Shown here piece by piece: positions 10,879 to 22,550 of a stretch of 64,000 nt of DNA (its first letter is position 1; each line of letters begins with the position of its first letter). The position numbers and the translations under genes were made by a program. Source of the DNA: Nitzschia sp. pyKryTriq1. Taxonomy: Eukaryota; Bacillariophyta; Bacillariophyceae; Bacillariales; Bacillariaceae. The notes beneath the pieces were generated by a model that saw nothing but the letters and a program-made list of their open reading frames with translations, was not told the origin of the DNA and searched no databases. The stretch spans positions 1,054,001 through 1,118,000 of the forward strand of contig OY101129.1 of assembly GCA_956465555.1 (NCBI GenBank), given 5' to 3'.

Positions 10879-12698
10879 ATGGGAAGTATATATTGGAAGA
10901 GGAATAGTAGTACTAATCCATTGTTGTCGTCGTCCTTGTTGTTGTCCTCGGCACCACCACCACCACCACCACTGCACCACCACCACCACCACCACCACCA
11001 CCACGACCACGTGTCCTGGTTGTCAGGAGTGGCGGCCGCGACTAAACCTACCAGCACTAGCAACAGTACTATTAGTAGTAGTGGTAGTAAACAAAAGAAA
11101 GAAACAAAAGTCTATTTGGCCTACGATGGACGCATGACACTTCACAAACCTGTAAAGGAAGAAAATAATGATAATGCTGCTGCTGCTGATGATGATGATG
11201 ACCCGATTATGGAACGCCCGGAGAGAGTGCAAGCCATTTATAAAAAACTCAAGAGCATGCCCCGCGCCGACTATCGATTCCTCGAACTCCCATGTTTGTT
11301 GGCGAGTCGGGACGCCATTCAATTGGTCCATTCTCCGGAACATTACAATCGCATGTGGGACACGGCATGGATGACTCCGGAAGAGTTGAAAGAAAAAACC
11401 ATTCCCAACGACTTGTTTTATGGAAGAGATACGTTCTTTGCGGCACGCATGGCAGTAGGGGGCGTTCTGGAATGTGTCAAGGCGGTCACAAACAAGAACC
11501 CGTCTTCTTCTTTTTCTGCTGCGGAAAGCAACAGCAAACGGGCGATTGCCGTCGTGCGACCTCCCGGACATCATGCCTTGCACAATGAAGCGATGGGTAA
11601 GTACTACGTATACGATTGATTGATTGATTGGTTGATTGGCTGGTTGGTTGATTGATTGATGCTTGTATATTATATCATGAAGCAGCAGCAGCTGGTCTCA
11701 CCATATCGAGTCCTCCTTCTCTCATTACCTCATTACTATCATTCCAACCGACCACATTATTTTTAGGCTTTTGTTATTTCAACAACGTTGCCATTGCTGC
11801 CAAACACGCGATTGCCACGGGCCGTGCTCGCCGTGTCTTTATCCTGGATTGGGACATTCATCATGGCAATGGCATCCAGGATTTGACCTATGATGATCCA
11901 TCCATCTTTTATGTGAGCATTCATCGGGGCGGTAGCAGTGGTGGTGGGAATAGTGGTGCTGGAAGCAGCAACGGTGAAAATGAAAGTGAAAGCGAACATC
12001 CCCCACAGGAAGAGCCGCCACAACAAGAACACGAAGAGATCTCTTACTTTTATCCCGGTACGGGCCGCCCGACCGAAGTCGGAAAAGCGGGTACCAATTT
12101 GAATATTGCCTGGCATGTGGGTGGTATGGGAGATGAGGAGTATGCCGCGGCATTTACCCAAATGGTGATTCCGGCCTTGCAACACTTTGGTGCCGATTTG
12201 ATCATCGTGGCATGTGGATTAGATGCTGTCCAAGGCGACTTGATTGGCGATTGTGGCTTGTCGGAAGAAATGTATTATCACATGACACGAATGTTGATTG
12301 ATGCGACTGATGAACGTAAGGTGCCAATGGTCATGGCGTTGGAAGGAGGGTATAATGTCGAAACCAGCGCGAATTGTATGGAAAAGATTGCTCTGGCGTT
12401 ACTCGATGAACCGCTGGTCGGACAAGAAGTCGATGGTGGTGATCGTTGTCCTCAAGAGGCAATAACAACCACGACCACAACCACCACAAAGAAGTCTCAA
12501 AACAAAAAAAAGCGCAAAACGTCTCGTTCCAAACGAGATGCCACTCACGCTGAAGCATTGCGATCGATCCAGCGGGCCGCGCATGCGTTAGAACGCCAAG
12601 GAGGCACCTGTGTATCGGGATGTCACTACAAGTGCAAACATGTTTCAGCCGATCATGCGCTACCCTTCAAAAAGAGAAAGTCGTCCTTCCAGAAATAA
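10879..12698 (+). CDS. Class II (HDA1/HDAC6-like) histone deacetylase
   Basis: Two exons: 10879-11596 and 11767-12698 (intron 11597-11766, phase 1, GTAAGT...TTTTTAG), giving 549 residues. The splice restores the family motif MGFCYFNNVAIAA. Other hallmarks: PERV near the N-terminus, RPPGHHA with tandem His at 231-232, DWDIHHGNG (zinc ligands Asp269 and His271), FYPGTG, GLDAVQGD (third zinc-binding Asp) and EGGYN with the catalytic Tyr. The order and the RPPGHHA/GFCYFNN wording fit the class II arginine/lysine deacetylase family. These enzymes remove acetyl groups from lysines of histones or tubulin. The first about 80 residues are low complexity, with Pro and His runs. A Gly/Ser/Glu insert lies after VSIHRGG. 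The tail has KKKRKTSRSKR, a probable nuclear localisation signal. The catalytic core looks intact. Confidence 0.92.
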
Positions 12699-12993
12699 GT
12701 CGTTATGGGATCATCATCATCATCATCATCATCATCATTTCCGAAGTGAGATAGACGCTATGGTGGTCGGAACTACTACTAGCTAGTAGCAGTAAATATA
12801 CGATATAAGAATATGCGAGGAAAGAGCATGGTCGATGATTTTGGGTAGGCTTGAGGCGTTGTGATGCGCTGTTGAGTATGTAGTGATTTGTACGATGGAC
12901 TGACCGCCGACCGTTGACTAGTCTACGTACGTCTGTCCTTCGCTGAGTGTTTCACGAATGAATGAGGGAGTGAGCGCCAGCCCCTCTACAGCA

Positions 12994-13198
12994 GGAGCAT
13001 CCGGGGAATTTTCTGAAACAAAAAAAATCGCGCGTTTTACAGCGCTTTTCGTCGCTCTACTACTAGACTACAAGGTCGAAGATTATTTCTTCGTACGAAG
13101 AAATAATCTTCGACCTTGTAGTCTACTAGTAGTAGAGCGACGAAAAGCGCTGTAAAACGCGCGATTTTTTTTGTTTCAGAAAATTCCCCGGATGCTCC
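12994..13198. repeat. Spacerless ~100-bp inverted repeat (giant hairpin)
   Basis: The left arm (12994-13094, 101 nt) and right arm (13095-13198, 104 nt) are reverse complements, meeting at CGTACG with no loop. The only difference I see is one extra TAG triplet in the right arm's ACTAGTAG stretch. The arms begin and end with GGAGCATCC/GGATGCTCC. Apparent ORFs on both strands translate the same peptide because of the symmetry and are not genes. It could be a foldback or MITE-like element, a hairpin RNA source, or an amplification or assembly artefact. Confidence 0.95.
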
Positions 13199-13795
13199 AG
13201 TGCGCGCTGACCATGATCGTCGTTGTTCTCGGATGGATGTTTCGAATTTCGACACGACTCATCGCGATGAAGAAAGGGCACTAATCCTTCGTGATGACGC
13301 ACGATGTGCGTTCTATTTGTATGACGTCGAAGCGCCATTGTGGTCGTCTCCTCGATCGAGCGAGCTCTGCCGTACTCGGACTCGTACAGTACACGTACCG
13401 CGGTATTAGCGCGAGTGGAGTATCCGCAACGCGCATCCAACATCACTATTTCAACTCTTGTTGGCGCATCTCTTTCCATCATCGCATCATGCATCGATCT
13501 CAAATTGAATCTCTTCGAATAATATATATTATATCTTGCGACTAGAGACCCTACGTACCCACAGTTTGTGAATCGTACATTGTGTTTCTACCTCTCAGAG
13601 AAGAAGAAGAATCATCATCATCGCATCTCCCTTCGCGTGATTGAAATCAATCTACTAGCAGCAGCAAGAATAAACCACACCTAGAGAGAAAGATCATCTG
13701 ATCCCACAAAAAGTGTTTCCCACCATCATTCATCCATTCATTCATTCATCCATCCTTCGTTCTCGGATCATCATTCCATCAAGCATTGCTGGTTG

Positions 13796-13908
13796 ACTGA
13801 TTGATTGATTGATTGATTGATTGATTGCTTACAGTCAGTAGGTCAGTCAGTGCAGCACGTATAGTATATCCTACTCCTCACTTACTCCACATCCATAGCA
13901 AAAGCAAA

Positions 13909-13943
<35 letters not shown>
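13796..13943. repeat. (TGAT)n and (AGCAAC)n microsatellites in ABCA 5' leader
   Basis: A TGAT array at 13796-13828 and an AGCAAA/AGCAAC array at 13898-13943 lie directly upstream of the ABCA ATG at 13946. They probably fall in the 5' UTR. Confidence 0.85.
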
Positions 13944-13945
13944 AG

Positions 13946-15428
13946 ATGATTGGAAGCCGCGCTTGGTTCGCCTTGATGCGACGCAATTTGTTGTACCGGC
14001 AACGCCATTGGGTATCGACCGTCTTGGAAATGGCCTTGCCCATTGCCTTTGTAGGGATTTTGATTGCCATCAAGAATTCCATTGGCGATGACACCCAAGC
14101 CGAAACGATTGAACCGACCTTTCCCGACACCATGGACGTCTATCGTCCCATTTCGTTCTTGGACTACGTCACGACCTTTACGGCCGCCCGGATTTGTACG
14201 GAACCCGTGGACAATCCCTTTCAAGAATATTTGGGAGATGTGGCTTGGGAAATTACCGGTATGCCCTTGTCGGGATACGATTGGCAGAATCCCTTTGTGC
14301 GATGTAACAATCTCAAATGCAAGGAGGAAGGACAAGATGCCCAACCCTTTTGTGAGTATTCCTTTTTGGGTGTCGCGGGAGCGGATGGTGCGGACAATGC
14401 CAACAGTACCGAACGTGCTCTAGCCTTTCGCGACTACATTTACGAAACGTATCCAGCCTTGCGTGACCCCGACCAAATGCCCTTTGAGTTTGACTTTGTC
14501 CGTTCCTTTGATTCCGAATCGGCCATGGAATCCTATGTCACCTCCGAAAAGTATGGCACTCCCGGATATCCCAAAATGTCCATGGGTGTCGTCTGGCAAG
14601 ATGGGAATGCTGTCAACAATTACAAGTATGCGATTCGTCAAAACTCGACAGGGTACAATGTTCCCTCTGAAGCGGCCCGTCCGGGAGCCTTGACGACGCC
14701 CGATACTTCGGTGGTGTTTGATCCACTCGCCAACAATGATTATTCGTGTCCGATTTTCGATGGTGCCGCCTTTTTGGGACCCCGTCAATCGTCGTGTACC
14801 GGTCAGTACTTGTACAATGGCGTCATTACCATTCAAAAATTGATTGGCGATTTCATCCTGGCCGATAGTGGTGTCGAAACCCGTGTCGCGGATCATGGAA
14901 TCCGGTTCGTTGCCTTTCCGACCAAGGAATATGAAGAAGGGGGATTCTTTGAAGATATTGCTGGTAAGTAGAAGATATGAAGTAAACAAATGACAAGACA
15001 TGACAAGACAAGAATGAACGGATGAATGAAATGATACTTCGTCTCTCACACTAACTGTATCGCCATGCCTTCTCTTTCTCTTTCCCTCTTTTATCAGTCT
15101 TTGTTCCTCTTTTGTTGACGTTGGGATTGTTGTTTCCCGTCTCGCAAATGATTTCCTATGTGTGCCGTGAAAAGGAATTGCGACAAAAGGAGTTGCTCAA
15201 AATGATGAGTGTTTCGGAAAGTGATATCGGGTGGTCGTGGTTCATTAGTTATCTCGCCTTGTATTTGGTGGTGGCAACCTTGTGTGCCATTGTCTCGACA
15301 CAACTCTACACCAATTCGGCGGGATTCATCTTGTGGATCTTTTGGGTCTTTACCTTTGTCGCATTGATTGTCTTTTCCATGTTGATTGCTTCCTTTTCGG
15401 CGAAAACGACCAGGGTAAGTAAATGCTG

Positions 15429-15466
<38 letters not shown>

Positions 15467-18400
15467 ATGATGCTGAAACAGCTTCCGACGGATAGAATAT
15501 GTTATCTCACCACCACCTCGCTTTGTCCAAACTTACATTTCGTAGACGGTCTTGATTGGATTGCTTTTGGTCTTTATGGGAGTCTTTTTGACCTTGGCCG
15601 TTGATTATCAAGATGGTAGTGAAGGCATTATTCAGCTCTTGAGTTTGCATCCGGTTACTGCCTTTTCGTATGGTCTCTTGGAGATTGGACGACTGGAGGA
15701 TCAAGGGACGGGTGTTACTTCTGATACCATTCGCGAAACGGACAATGCTTCCGGATATACCTTTGCCAATGCATTGCAGTCGCTTGTTGTCGATACTCTT
15801 CTGTGGAGTATGGTGGGATGGTATTTGAATCGAGTCATTACTCCCGACTTTGGCCAAGCCTTGCCGTGGTACTTTCCCTTTACCATCAGTTACTGGAAAT
15901 GCGGTGGTGGAATGGGAGCGCCCACTCCCGCTTCCGCCGCGGACCAAGCCGCATTGAAAGAAACGGACGAACAAGCCAATGGAGAAACCTTGCCGATTGA
16001 AGGAGTTTCGGATGCCATGCGGGCCCAAACCAATTCCAACATTGTCGTTCGTCATTTGGGAAAGCAATTTGGAGACAAGACTGCTGTCGAGAATTTGAGT
16101 ATGACCATGTACAATGGACAAGTCACAGCCTTGTTGGGACACAATGGAGCGTAAGTAAAGTCGCGTATTTTCGATCGAACGAACAAGTCAGCAGTCGTCG
16201 GATATTGGACACGAAGCGTGCATGATGGGCACTACATGTACTCACTCCTCCTCACTTTCTCTTTGGTGACAGTGGAAAGACGACGACCATTTCCATGTTG
16301 ACGGGAGCCTTGGCGCCTACCTCCGGAACGGCCAAAATCCTAGGAAAGGACTTGTACTCTCAACTCTCGAGCATTCGTGGTGATCTCGGAATTTGTTTGC
16401 AACATGATTGTCTGTTTCCCAGCATGACGGTTCGAGAACATATTCAATTCTTTTCGCGTCTCAAGGGATTGTATGCCCAAATGTCGTATCAAGAAGCGGA
16501 AGACCACGTTGATCAGATCATCAAGGATGTAGCCTTGTTTGAAAAACGCCATTCCTTCTCCAAGAACTTGAGTGGAGGAATGAAACGCAAGTTGAGCGTT
16601 GCCATGGCCTTTTGTGGAGGATCCAAAGTGGTTCTTTTGGACGAACCGACCAGTGGAATGGATCCCTTTTCTCGCCGATTTACTTGGAATGTCATTCGAC
16701 AGTTTCGTCAGAATCGTTGTATTCTGTGTAAGTGCTGCTGGTCGGGTATCTTGGGAGATGATTTGTAGAAAGTCTATGGCATTGTTTTACTGACAATTTC
16801 CCCCATTTCTCTTTTTCGATTCAAACGACAGTAACCACTCACTTCATGGACGAAGCCGATGTGCTGGGTGACAGGATCTTTATCATGGCCGAAGGGCAGC
16901 TGAGATGCGCCGGAAGCCCTCTCTTTTTGAAGAAGCACTATGGTGTTGGCTACCAATTGACGATCGAAAAGCAACATGACTTTGTTAGCAAGGCTTCGAG
17001 CGAGGAAGTGGAAGAACTAGACTCCAAGCTCATGGACATTGTCCAAAGCAATGTCCAGGATGCTTCCTTGCTCAACAATGTCGGGTCTGAATTGAGCTTT
17101 CAATTGCCCGTGGGTGAATCATCGAAGTTTGCTCCCATGTTCCAAGGACTTGACGAAAATGTCGACAAGGGTGTGATTTCGTCTTACGGAGTCGGAATTA
17201 CGACGCTGGAAGAAGTGGTAGGTTTTAACTACTGGAACCTTCAATTCATATGATCAACCCAACCCATAATGGACTCATCCCCCTTTCTGGCTTTCCTCTG
17301 TTTTAGTTTCTTTTGGTGGCTCGTGGCGATGCAGTAGATTCCAAGACGCACCTGAAGTCATCCAGAGGTGGGGCAGAGGCCGCATTCCTAGGCGACGGAG
17401 ATGAGTCAACGGAAAGAAGTACAAGGTCAAGGATGAACTTGGAACAAGACAATCTATTCTTTACTCATGTTCGAGCCTTGTGGACTAAGCGCGCTGCCAA
17501 CTTTCGACGTGATAAAAAAGCCTGGTGCTGTACTACCATCTTGCCAGGGATTTTCGTTTTATTTGGGCTTTTGATCTTTGCTTTTGCTTCGAAGGATCGA
17601 AACATGGATTCCCTTGAGCTATCTGTCGATGACTACAATCCCGACGTCAAATCGACACCACGCAATCCGATTACCGTCAATAATGTGAACGAAATATTTA
17701 CCTGTCAGCCTGGTGCTTGCGGTTACTCGGCGGGCAACTTTCCTTTCATCAACCCACGCTACGATGACAACTACGTCCTTTGTGGTATCCAGTCCTTGGT
17801 GAACCCGACCCTTGATTTCTCTTGGATATTGGATCCTGGCTTTGAGCCTGACGATCTGGCACCGTCGGGTGGGTTCCAAACCTGTACTGTTTTCGACACG
17901 TTGACATTCATGGATGCTGTTACCGACGCAGGCATCGAAGCGATCGAGGTCGACGTGAATACGATCGACAACACGTCGCAAGCGATTTTCGACAATATTG
18001 ATTCATACCAGGCATCTCAATACGCGGCGATCTTTTACACTCACGATTCTTTAAGCATCCTGGGCGACGGACGACTGTTCGGTGAAACGGTTCTCGCGAA
18101 CTGCACCGGTGCGTTCGAGCTTCTTGCAGGGTTCGGCCAAACCCTCTTGAACAACGTCAGCGATTGCCCTGCCTACACAGGTTTGGGATACGTCATTCAA
18201 TACAATTTCACTGCCTACCATATCGCACCAACATACATGGCCGTGGCAACGGAAGGCATTGCCCGTTCTGCTTTGAATACTGACGATTTCACCGTCACAA
18301 CGACGATTCATCCTTTGCCTCTGACCTATTACGAAGAAACCGTTATCGAGACAGAAGACGCGTTTACTGCCTGGTTCCTCCTGGTTCTAAGTTTCCCTTT

Positions 18401-20981
18401 CATCGCTGGAAGCTTTGGAACCTTTATCGTCGCGGAACGTGAGTCCAAGGCCAAGCACTTGCAAACGGTGACAGGAGTCAAGCCATCAGGCTATTGGGTT
18501 TCTACGTACCTATGGGACGTTGTCAACTACCAGCTGCCACTGTGGATTGTTGTGGCCATGTTCTTTATCTTTGGAGTATCGGCTTTCACGACCACCGAAT
18601 ACGGAGTCGTTGGAGGAATCATCTGTGCCATGGTGCTTTTCGGGCCGGCCGCTGCAGGTTTTACTTACTGCCTCAGCTATCTCTTCAAGTCGCCCGCTTT
18701 GTGCAATGTAGTGGTTATCATCTCGGGCTTTTTGATTGGAATGGGTGGTCCACTAACCACTATTATTCTCACCTTGATTGGCAGTGATCGTGAGTAGTAC
18801 CTCGGGTAATTCGTGTGTGGTTGGTCGTTAGAATTTCCTGCTCAATCCTTCCATTGTTTTAATTTTCCTCTGCAGCATCTGATCCAAAACCGAACCTTAT
18901 CGACATTGCGGGTAAGTTTGAATGAAAGCTCAGAGTTTCTAAATAGCGGATATCGGTCACTTTCTAACCTTCTCTCTACTCATATTTGTACATCAGATAT
19001 CGTTTCTTGGGTCCTTCGATTCCATCCTTGCTTTTGCCTTGGTCGAGCACTATATTACGCTCTCAATATCGATTTCCTCACGTTTATATACCCAGACGTA
19101 AGTTTCGACTCCGAAGATGTCGGTCGCGGGGCACTTTTCCTTCTTGTTCTAATCCGACGACTGTTTTTCATTTCTGCGACAGATTACGACGGTGTGGGCA
19201 CCAGAGGTCCTACTTTACGACGTGATCTTTTTGGCCTGGGAATCGATCGTCTACCTTCTATTGGCGATTCAGATTGACATCTGGAGTACCAACCCCTCCA
19301 TTGTTTCCTCCTGGAAAAAGTTTACCAATTTCTTGACTTGCTCCTGCCCACGGTCGCCAGAGCGAGACATTACTACCGAATTGGAAGAGGATAGCGATGT
19401 ATTGACTGAAGAGGAGCGCGTGGCTACCGGTGGCGCCAACAACGATATCATCGTTGTAGACAAGCTAACAAAGGTGTATGACAACGGAAAGAAGGCTGTC
19501 AATGGATTGTCCTTGGGTATCCCGCCTGGTCAAGTATTTGGGCTGTTGGGTGTGAATGGAGCGTAAGTGTCTCGCTGTGTTGGGTAGGCCTCAGTTTTTG
19601 TGAACCCTCATTGAATGTGTATCGATCTGACTGACTGACTGACTGACTAACTAACTCCTCTATTGACTTCTTTTTTCGTTTTGTAGGGGAAAAACAACCA
19701 CGATGCAAATGCTCACGGCCGAATTTCCTGCTACCAGCGGGGATGCCACGTTGGCGGGCTACAGCGTCTCCAAGGAGCCCGAAAAGACTCGTCGTCGGGT
19801 GGGCTACTGTCCCCAATTTGATGCTCATTTTGCCAATATGACTGGCCGGGAACACGTCGAGCTCTATGCTACCATCAAGGGTATCCCCAGGGAGCTTGTC
19901 AAAGAAGTTTCTTCTGCCAAGCTTGCTGAAGTTGGCTTGTCGGAAGCCGATAGTGATCGATTGGCCTCCAACTACAGTGGGGGTATGAAGCGTCGTCTCA
20001 GTTTGGCGTGTGCTACAATCGGCGATCCGCAGATTGTTTTCCTAGACGAGTGCTCTACAGGTGTGGATCCAGTGGCGCGTCGTGAAATTTGGGAGTTGGT
20101 CAGCAACATGGTGGCTGGTCGAAACCTTGCACCCGAAGACCGCACCAGTGTGATTTTGACGACTCATTCCATGGAAGGTAAGTTTGGCAAATGTGATGGG
20201 AATCAATCTCCCAGCAATCTCGTACTTTGCTGTGTTGTTGAAGACCCGCATCATCGCTCATCTTGTTTGTTCTTCTTCTCTCCTTTCCACGTTCGTCCCA
20301 TATTGTCATGCTTCCACAGAATGTGAAGCACTCTGCCCCCGTATTGGTATCATGTCCAACGGTCGCCTTCGGGCCCTAGGCAGTGCCCAACATCTCAAGA
20401 ACAAGTTCGGCCGAGGCTATCAGATTGAGCTCAAGTGCAAGCTGGTCGCCAAAACCGATCCAGATTTCATGGAAGTCTATACCAACTTGGGTGGAAGCCG
20501 TCTCCAGGCTGAAACCAATGCCGATGACGAGGCTTCGTCGGACGACAAAGAGATTTTCTTTACACTCGACGAAACTACGGCGGCGTTGGAAGCCCTCACG
20601 GGCGATACGTATCTCAGTAGTGTCATTAACGATACCAATCCAATTGGTTACAATATTCACAAATCTGCCACCTCTCCGACCGGTGTCACGCTCGAAGAAT
20701 TGGCCGCTTTTGCCGCAGTCGAATTGCGAGTCCGCAAGATTGCCGAATACATTGTCGAAAATTATGCTACCAACATTTTCCGAGAACGTCAAGATACCAA
20801 GGTGAGGTATGAATTGGGAAGTGAGGGACTCAAGATTTCGGAAATCTTTTCGAGTTTGGAAGCCCACAAGGAGGAGTTGCTGTTGGACGATTACGGTGTC
20901 AGCCAAACGTCTCTTGAACAAGTTTTCAATATGCATGCGGCCGCGGCAGAACATTTGAAAGGTGGAACCGATGACCACTAG
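13946..20981 (+). CDS. Full-size ABCA-family ABC transporter (11 exons)
   Basis: Exons by splice and phase matching: 13946-14963, 15098-15414, 15546-16150, 16273-16727, 16832-17217, 17307-18789, 18876-18911, 18997-19097, 19183-19562, 19687-20177, 20320-20981. These total 5934 nt and 1977 residues with no frame break. Architecture is TMD1-NBD1-TMD2-NBD2. Each half starts with one membrane helix, a large non-cytosolic loop and a cluster of helices. NBD1 has GHNGAGKTTT (Lys649), LSGGMKRKLS, VVLLDEPTSGMDP and TTHFMDEAD. NBD2 has GVNGAGKTTT (Lys1596), YSGGMKRRLS, IVFLDECSTGVDP and TTHSMEECE. An intron splits the Walker A motif at the same codon (phase 2) in both NBDs, consistent with descent from an internal duplication. 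ABCA proteins usually move lipids across membranes; the substrate here is unknown. In NBD2 the Pro after the Walker B Glu is Cys. The 36-nt seventh exon is the least certain. Confidence 0.9.
15428..15459. repeat. (GT)n microsatellite in ABCA intron 2
   Basis: Uninterrupted GT run near the 5' end of the second ABCA intron, followed by GCGCGC. No coding effect is expected. Confidence 0.9.
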
Positions 20982-21134
20982 TAGTAGTAGAAAGTAAAGA
21001 AGCACACAAGTAAAGTAGTTACCGTGCTTTTTAATCTACGAGTATGCTGTAGACATATTTGTATTCCGTAGGTGGCGGTAATAGCGATAGAAAAAAGTAC
21101 GAAGAGAATACCATTCATTTGTATGCTATTATTG

Positions 21135-21968
21135 TTAGTAGCTCAAGTACGACTCGAGCGATGAATCATCTTCATAGTCTTCCGCAATGGCATTCATTTT
21201 GTTTATCCCAAACGTTGCTCGACTGGTAAGCTTGAGTTTACTGCTAAGTGTGGAAGACAGCATGGTGGTACCTTGCGATTCGGCAAACCAATTTCGCACA
21301 ACACCCCGAGGACGAGCCCAGTGGTCTTGACAGAATTCATTACACGTATGATTGGCAAAGAAGGAATCGATACCCTTTTCTCCCAAATCCGTAGGTCCAT
21401 AACGGCGATGCCGAGAACAAATGGCTGGATCGGTCAATTCAAACCGACTTTTGCTGCGACTACTACTACGGTATCGATTGTTGTTCCGGTATCGGCCCTG
21501 TAGGTCACAAATAATCATCTGACCACCCATGCGATGATAGCTATAGTGAGAAAAGGCCTCCATACAGCGTACTTCCCAGTCGTCCGAATCACCGATCCAT
21601 CCACTGTTGGACGTGAACTTTTGATAGTACCGAATCAAGGGCTCGACCAAATACTTGATGCCACTGTTGGAGTAATGAATGGTGCCTCGATTGACGAGAA
21701 TTTCCTTTCCACGGGGACAAAACTCATTCCAATCCGTGGCAATCTCAATGACTTTATCGGCAATTTGAAAATCCTTGGCAAAATATTCTTCTTCCATTGG
21801 TCGGAATTGCGGTTTGAAGCGTTTGCAAGCCGCTTCTTGATTGTTTCGGTTCCCGCCAACAAAGGTTCCTGAAAGACATACCCGAAAGGTTCCTCGCCCC
21901 AACTCTTCGTTTCCAATGCGAACATCGTCCGATGTCAAGTTCGTTCGGGCGGCATCCAGGAACGGCAT
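21135..21968 (-). CDS. Alpha-type protein kinase (MHCK/eEF2K family)
   Basis: Single-exon 277-residue protein starting at ATG 21966-21968. It consists almost entirely of an alpha-kinase domain: an N-lobe with the Lys-containing ACKRFK and FAKDFQIADKV, then MEAFSHYSYHRMGGQMIICDLQG, FELTDPAICS, YGPTDLGEKGIDSFFANHTCNEFC. That last stretch is the Gly-rich segment followed by the zinc-binding His/Cys motif typical of the fold. Family members phosphorylate Ser/Thr, often in helices (myosin heavy chain, eEF2). No WD40, VWA or channel domain is attached, so it is a minimal form. It converges on the ABCA gene (153 bp between stops) and diverges from the CLN3 gene. The target is unknown. Confidence 0.9.
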   Translation of the reverse strand: MPFLDAARTNLTSDDVRIGNEELGRGTFRVCLSGTFVGGNRNNQEAACKRFKPQFRPMEEEYFAKDFQIADKVIEIATDWNEFCPRGKEILVNRGTIHYSNSGIKYLVEPLIRYYQKFTSNSGWIGDSDDWEVRCMEAFSHYSYHRMGGQMIICDLQGRYRNNNRYRSSSRSKSRFELTDPAICSRHRRYGPTDLGEKGIDSFFANHTCNEFCQDHWARPRGVVRNWFAESQGTTMLSSTLSSKLKLTSRATFGINKMNAIAEDYEDDSSLESYLSY

Positions 21969-22550
21969 TCTTTTCTTTTGTGACTATATAATACTATATA
22001 ACTTTTGCTTTGACTTTCTGCAAAAAATAATAATACAAAAAGAAGAAGTAGTATATATCGAACTCCTTTTTATTCTATTGGATCTTTGCATCGTGCCTTG
22101 CGGTTGTTTTGACTTCAATTTCTCGCGACCGACCGACGCAGAGAGCGATCGATGACCCGCCTGCCTGCGCACAGGCGCATGCGCCTGCCTTCGAGCTATT
22201 TTTCTCGCCGCACCCCAAAAAACAGCGCCTGCGCGCGCTCCCCTTCAGTACAGTACCGTGGGTATGTCTGTGATGCTACCTACGTACGCAAAGAGGGACA
22301 GGAGACAGGGGAGGGGAAACTGCAGAATGCTTGGGGGAAGAATCACGAAAGGCCCCCTTTTTCTAAAGAAATTCGCTATTCTCGAATTCCTTCGTTTCAA
22401 ATTCAGGAATGACGCGAACGACGACGATGATGATGATATGTAATACTGTACTATTTTTTTATTGTGTGTATTTCCGCATAATAATATCCTATCTTATTGT
22501 ATATTCATCCAGACTGACTCTTCATCGCTCGATGATCGCCAAGAAGCAGG
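21969..22550. promoter_or_regulatory. Bidirectional promoter region, alpha-kinase / CLN3
   Basis: 582 bp between two divergent start codons. A perfect 16-bp palindrome, CAGGCGCATGCGCCTG, lies at 22172-22187 inside a GC-rich patch (22150-22250) with further CTGCGCGC-type repeats. The core GGCGCATGCGCC resembles an NRF-1-type site of animals. That resemblance is only a pattern match, and the binding factor is unknown. Confidence 0.45.

Larger units (their letters stand above)
12699..13945. other. Intergenic region with inverted repeat and microsatellites
   Basis: Separates the HDAC and ABCA genes. From left to right it holds a (CAT)n run at 12711-12738, the ~100-bp spacerless inverted repeat at 12994-13198 (listed separately), (TTCA)n near 13733-13752, (TGAT)n at 13796-13828 and an AGCAAC array at 13898-13943 directly before the ABCA start codon. 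No gene was found. Confidence 0.5.

Noticed and set aside
12958-13255. Two opposite-strand ORFs encoding the same peptide
   Set aside because: They are the two faces of the inverted repeat at 12994-13198, so their identity is a symmetry effect.
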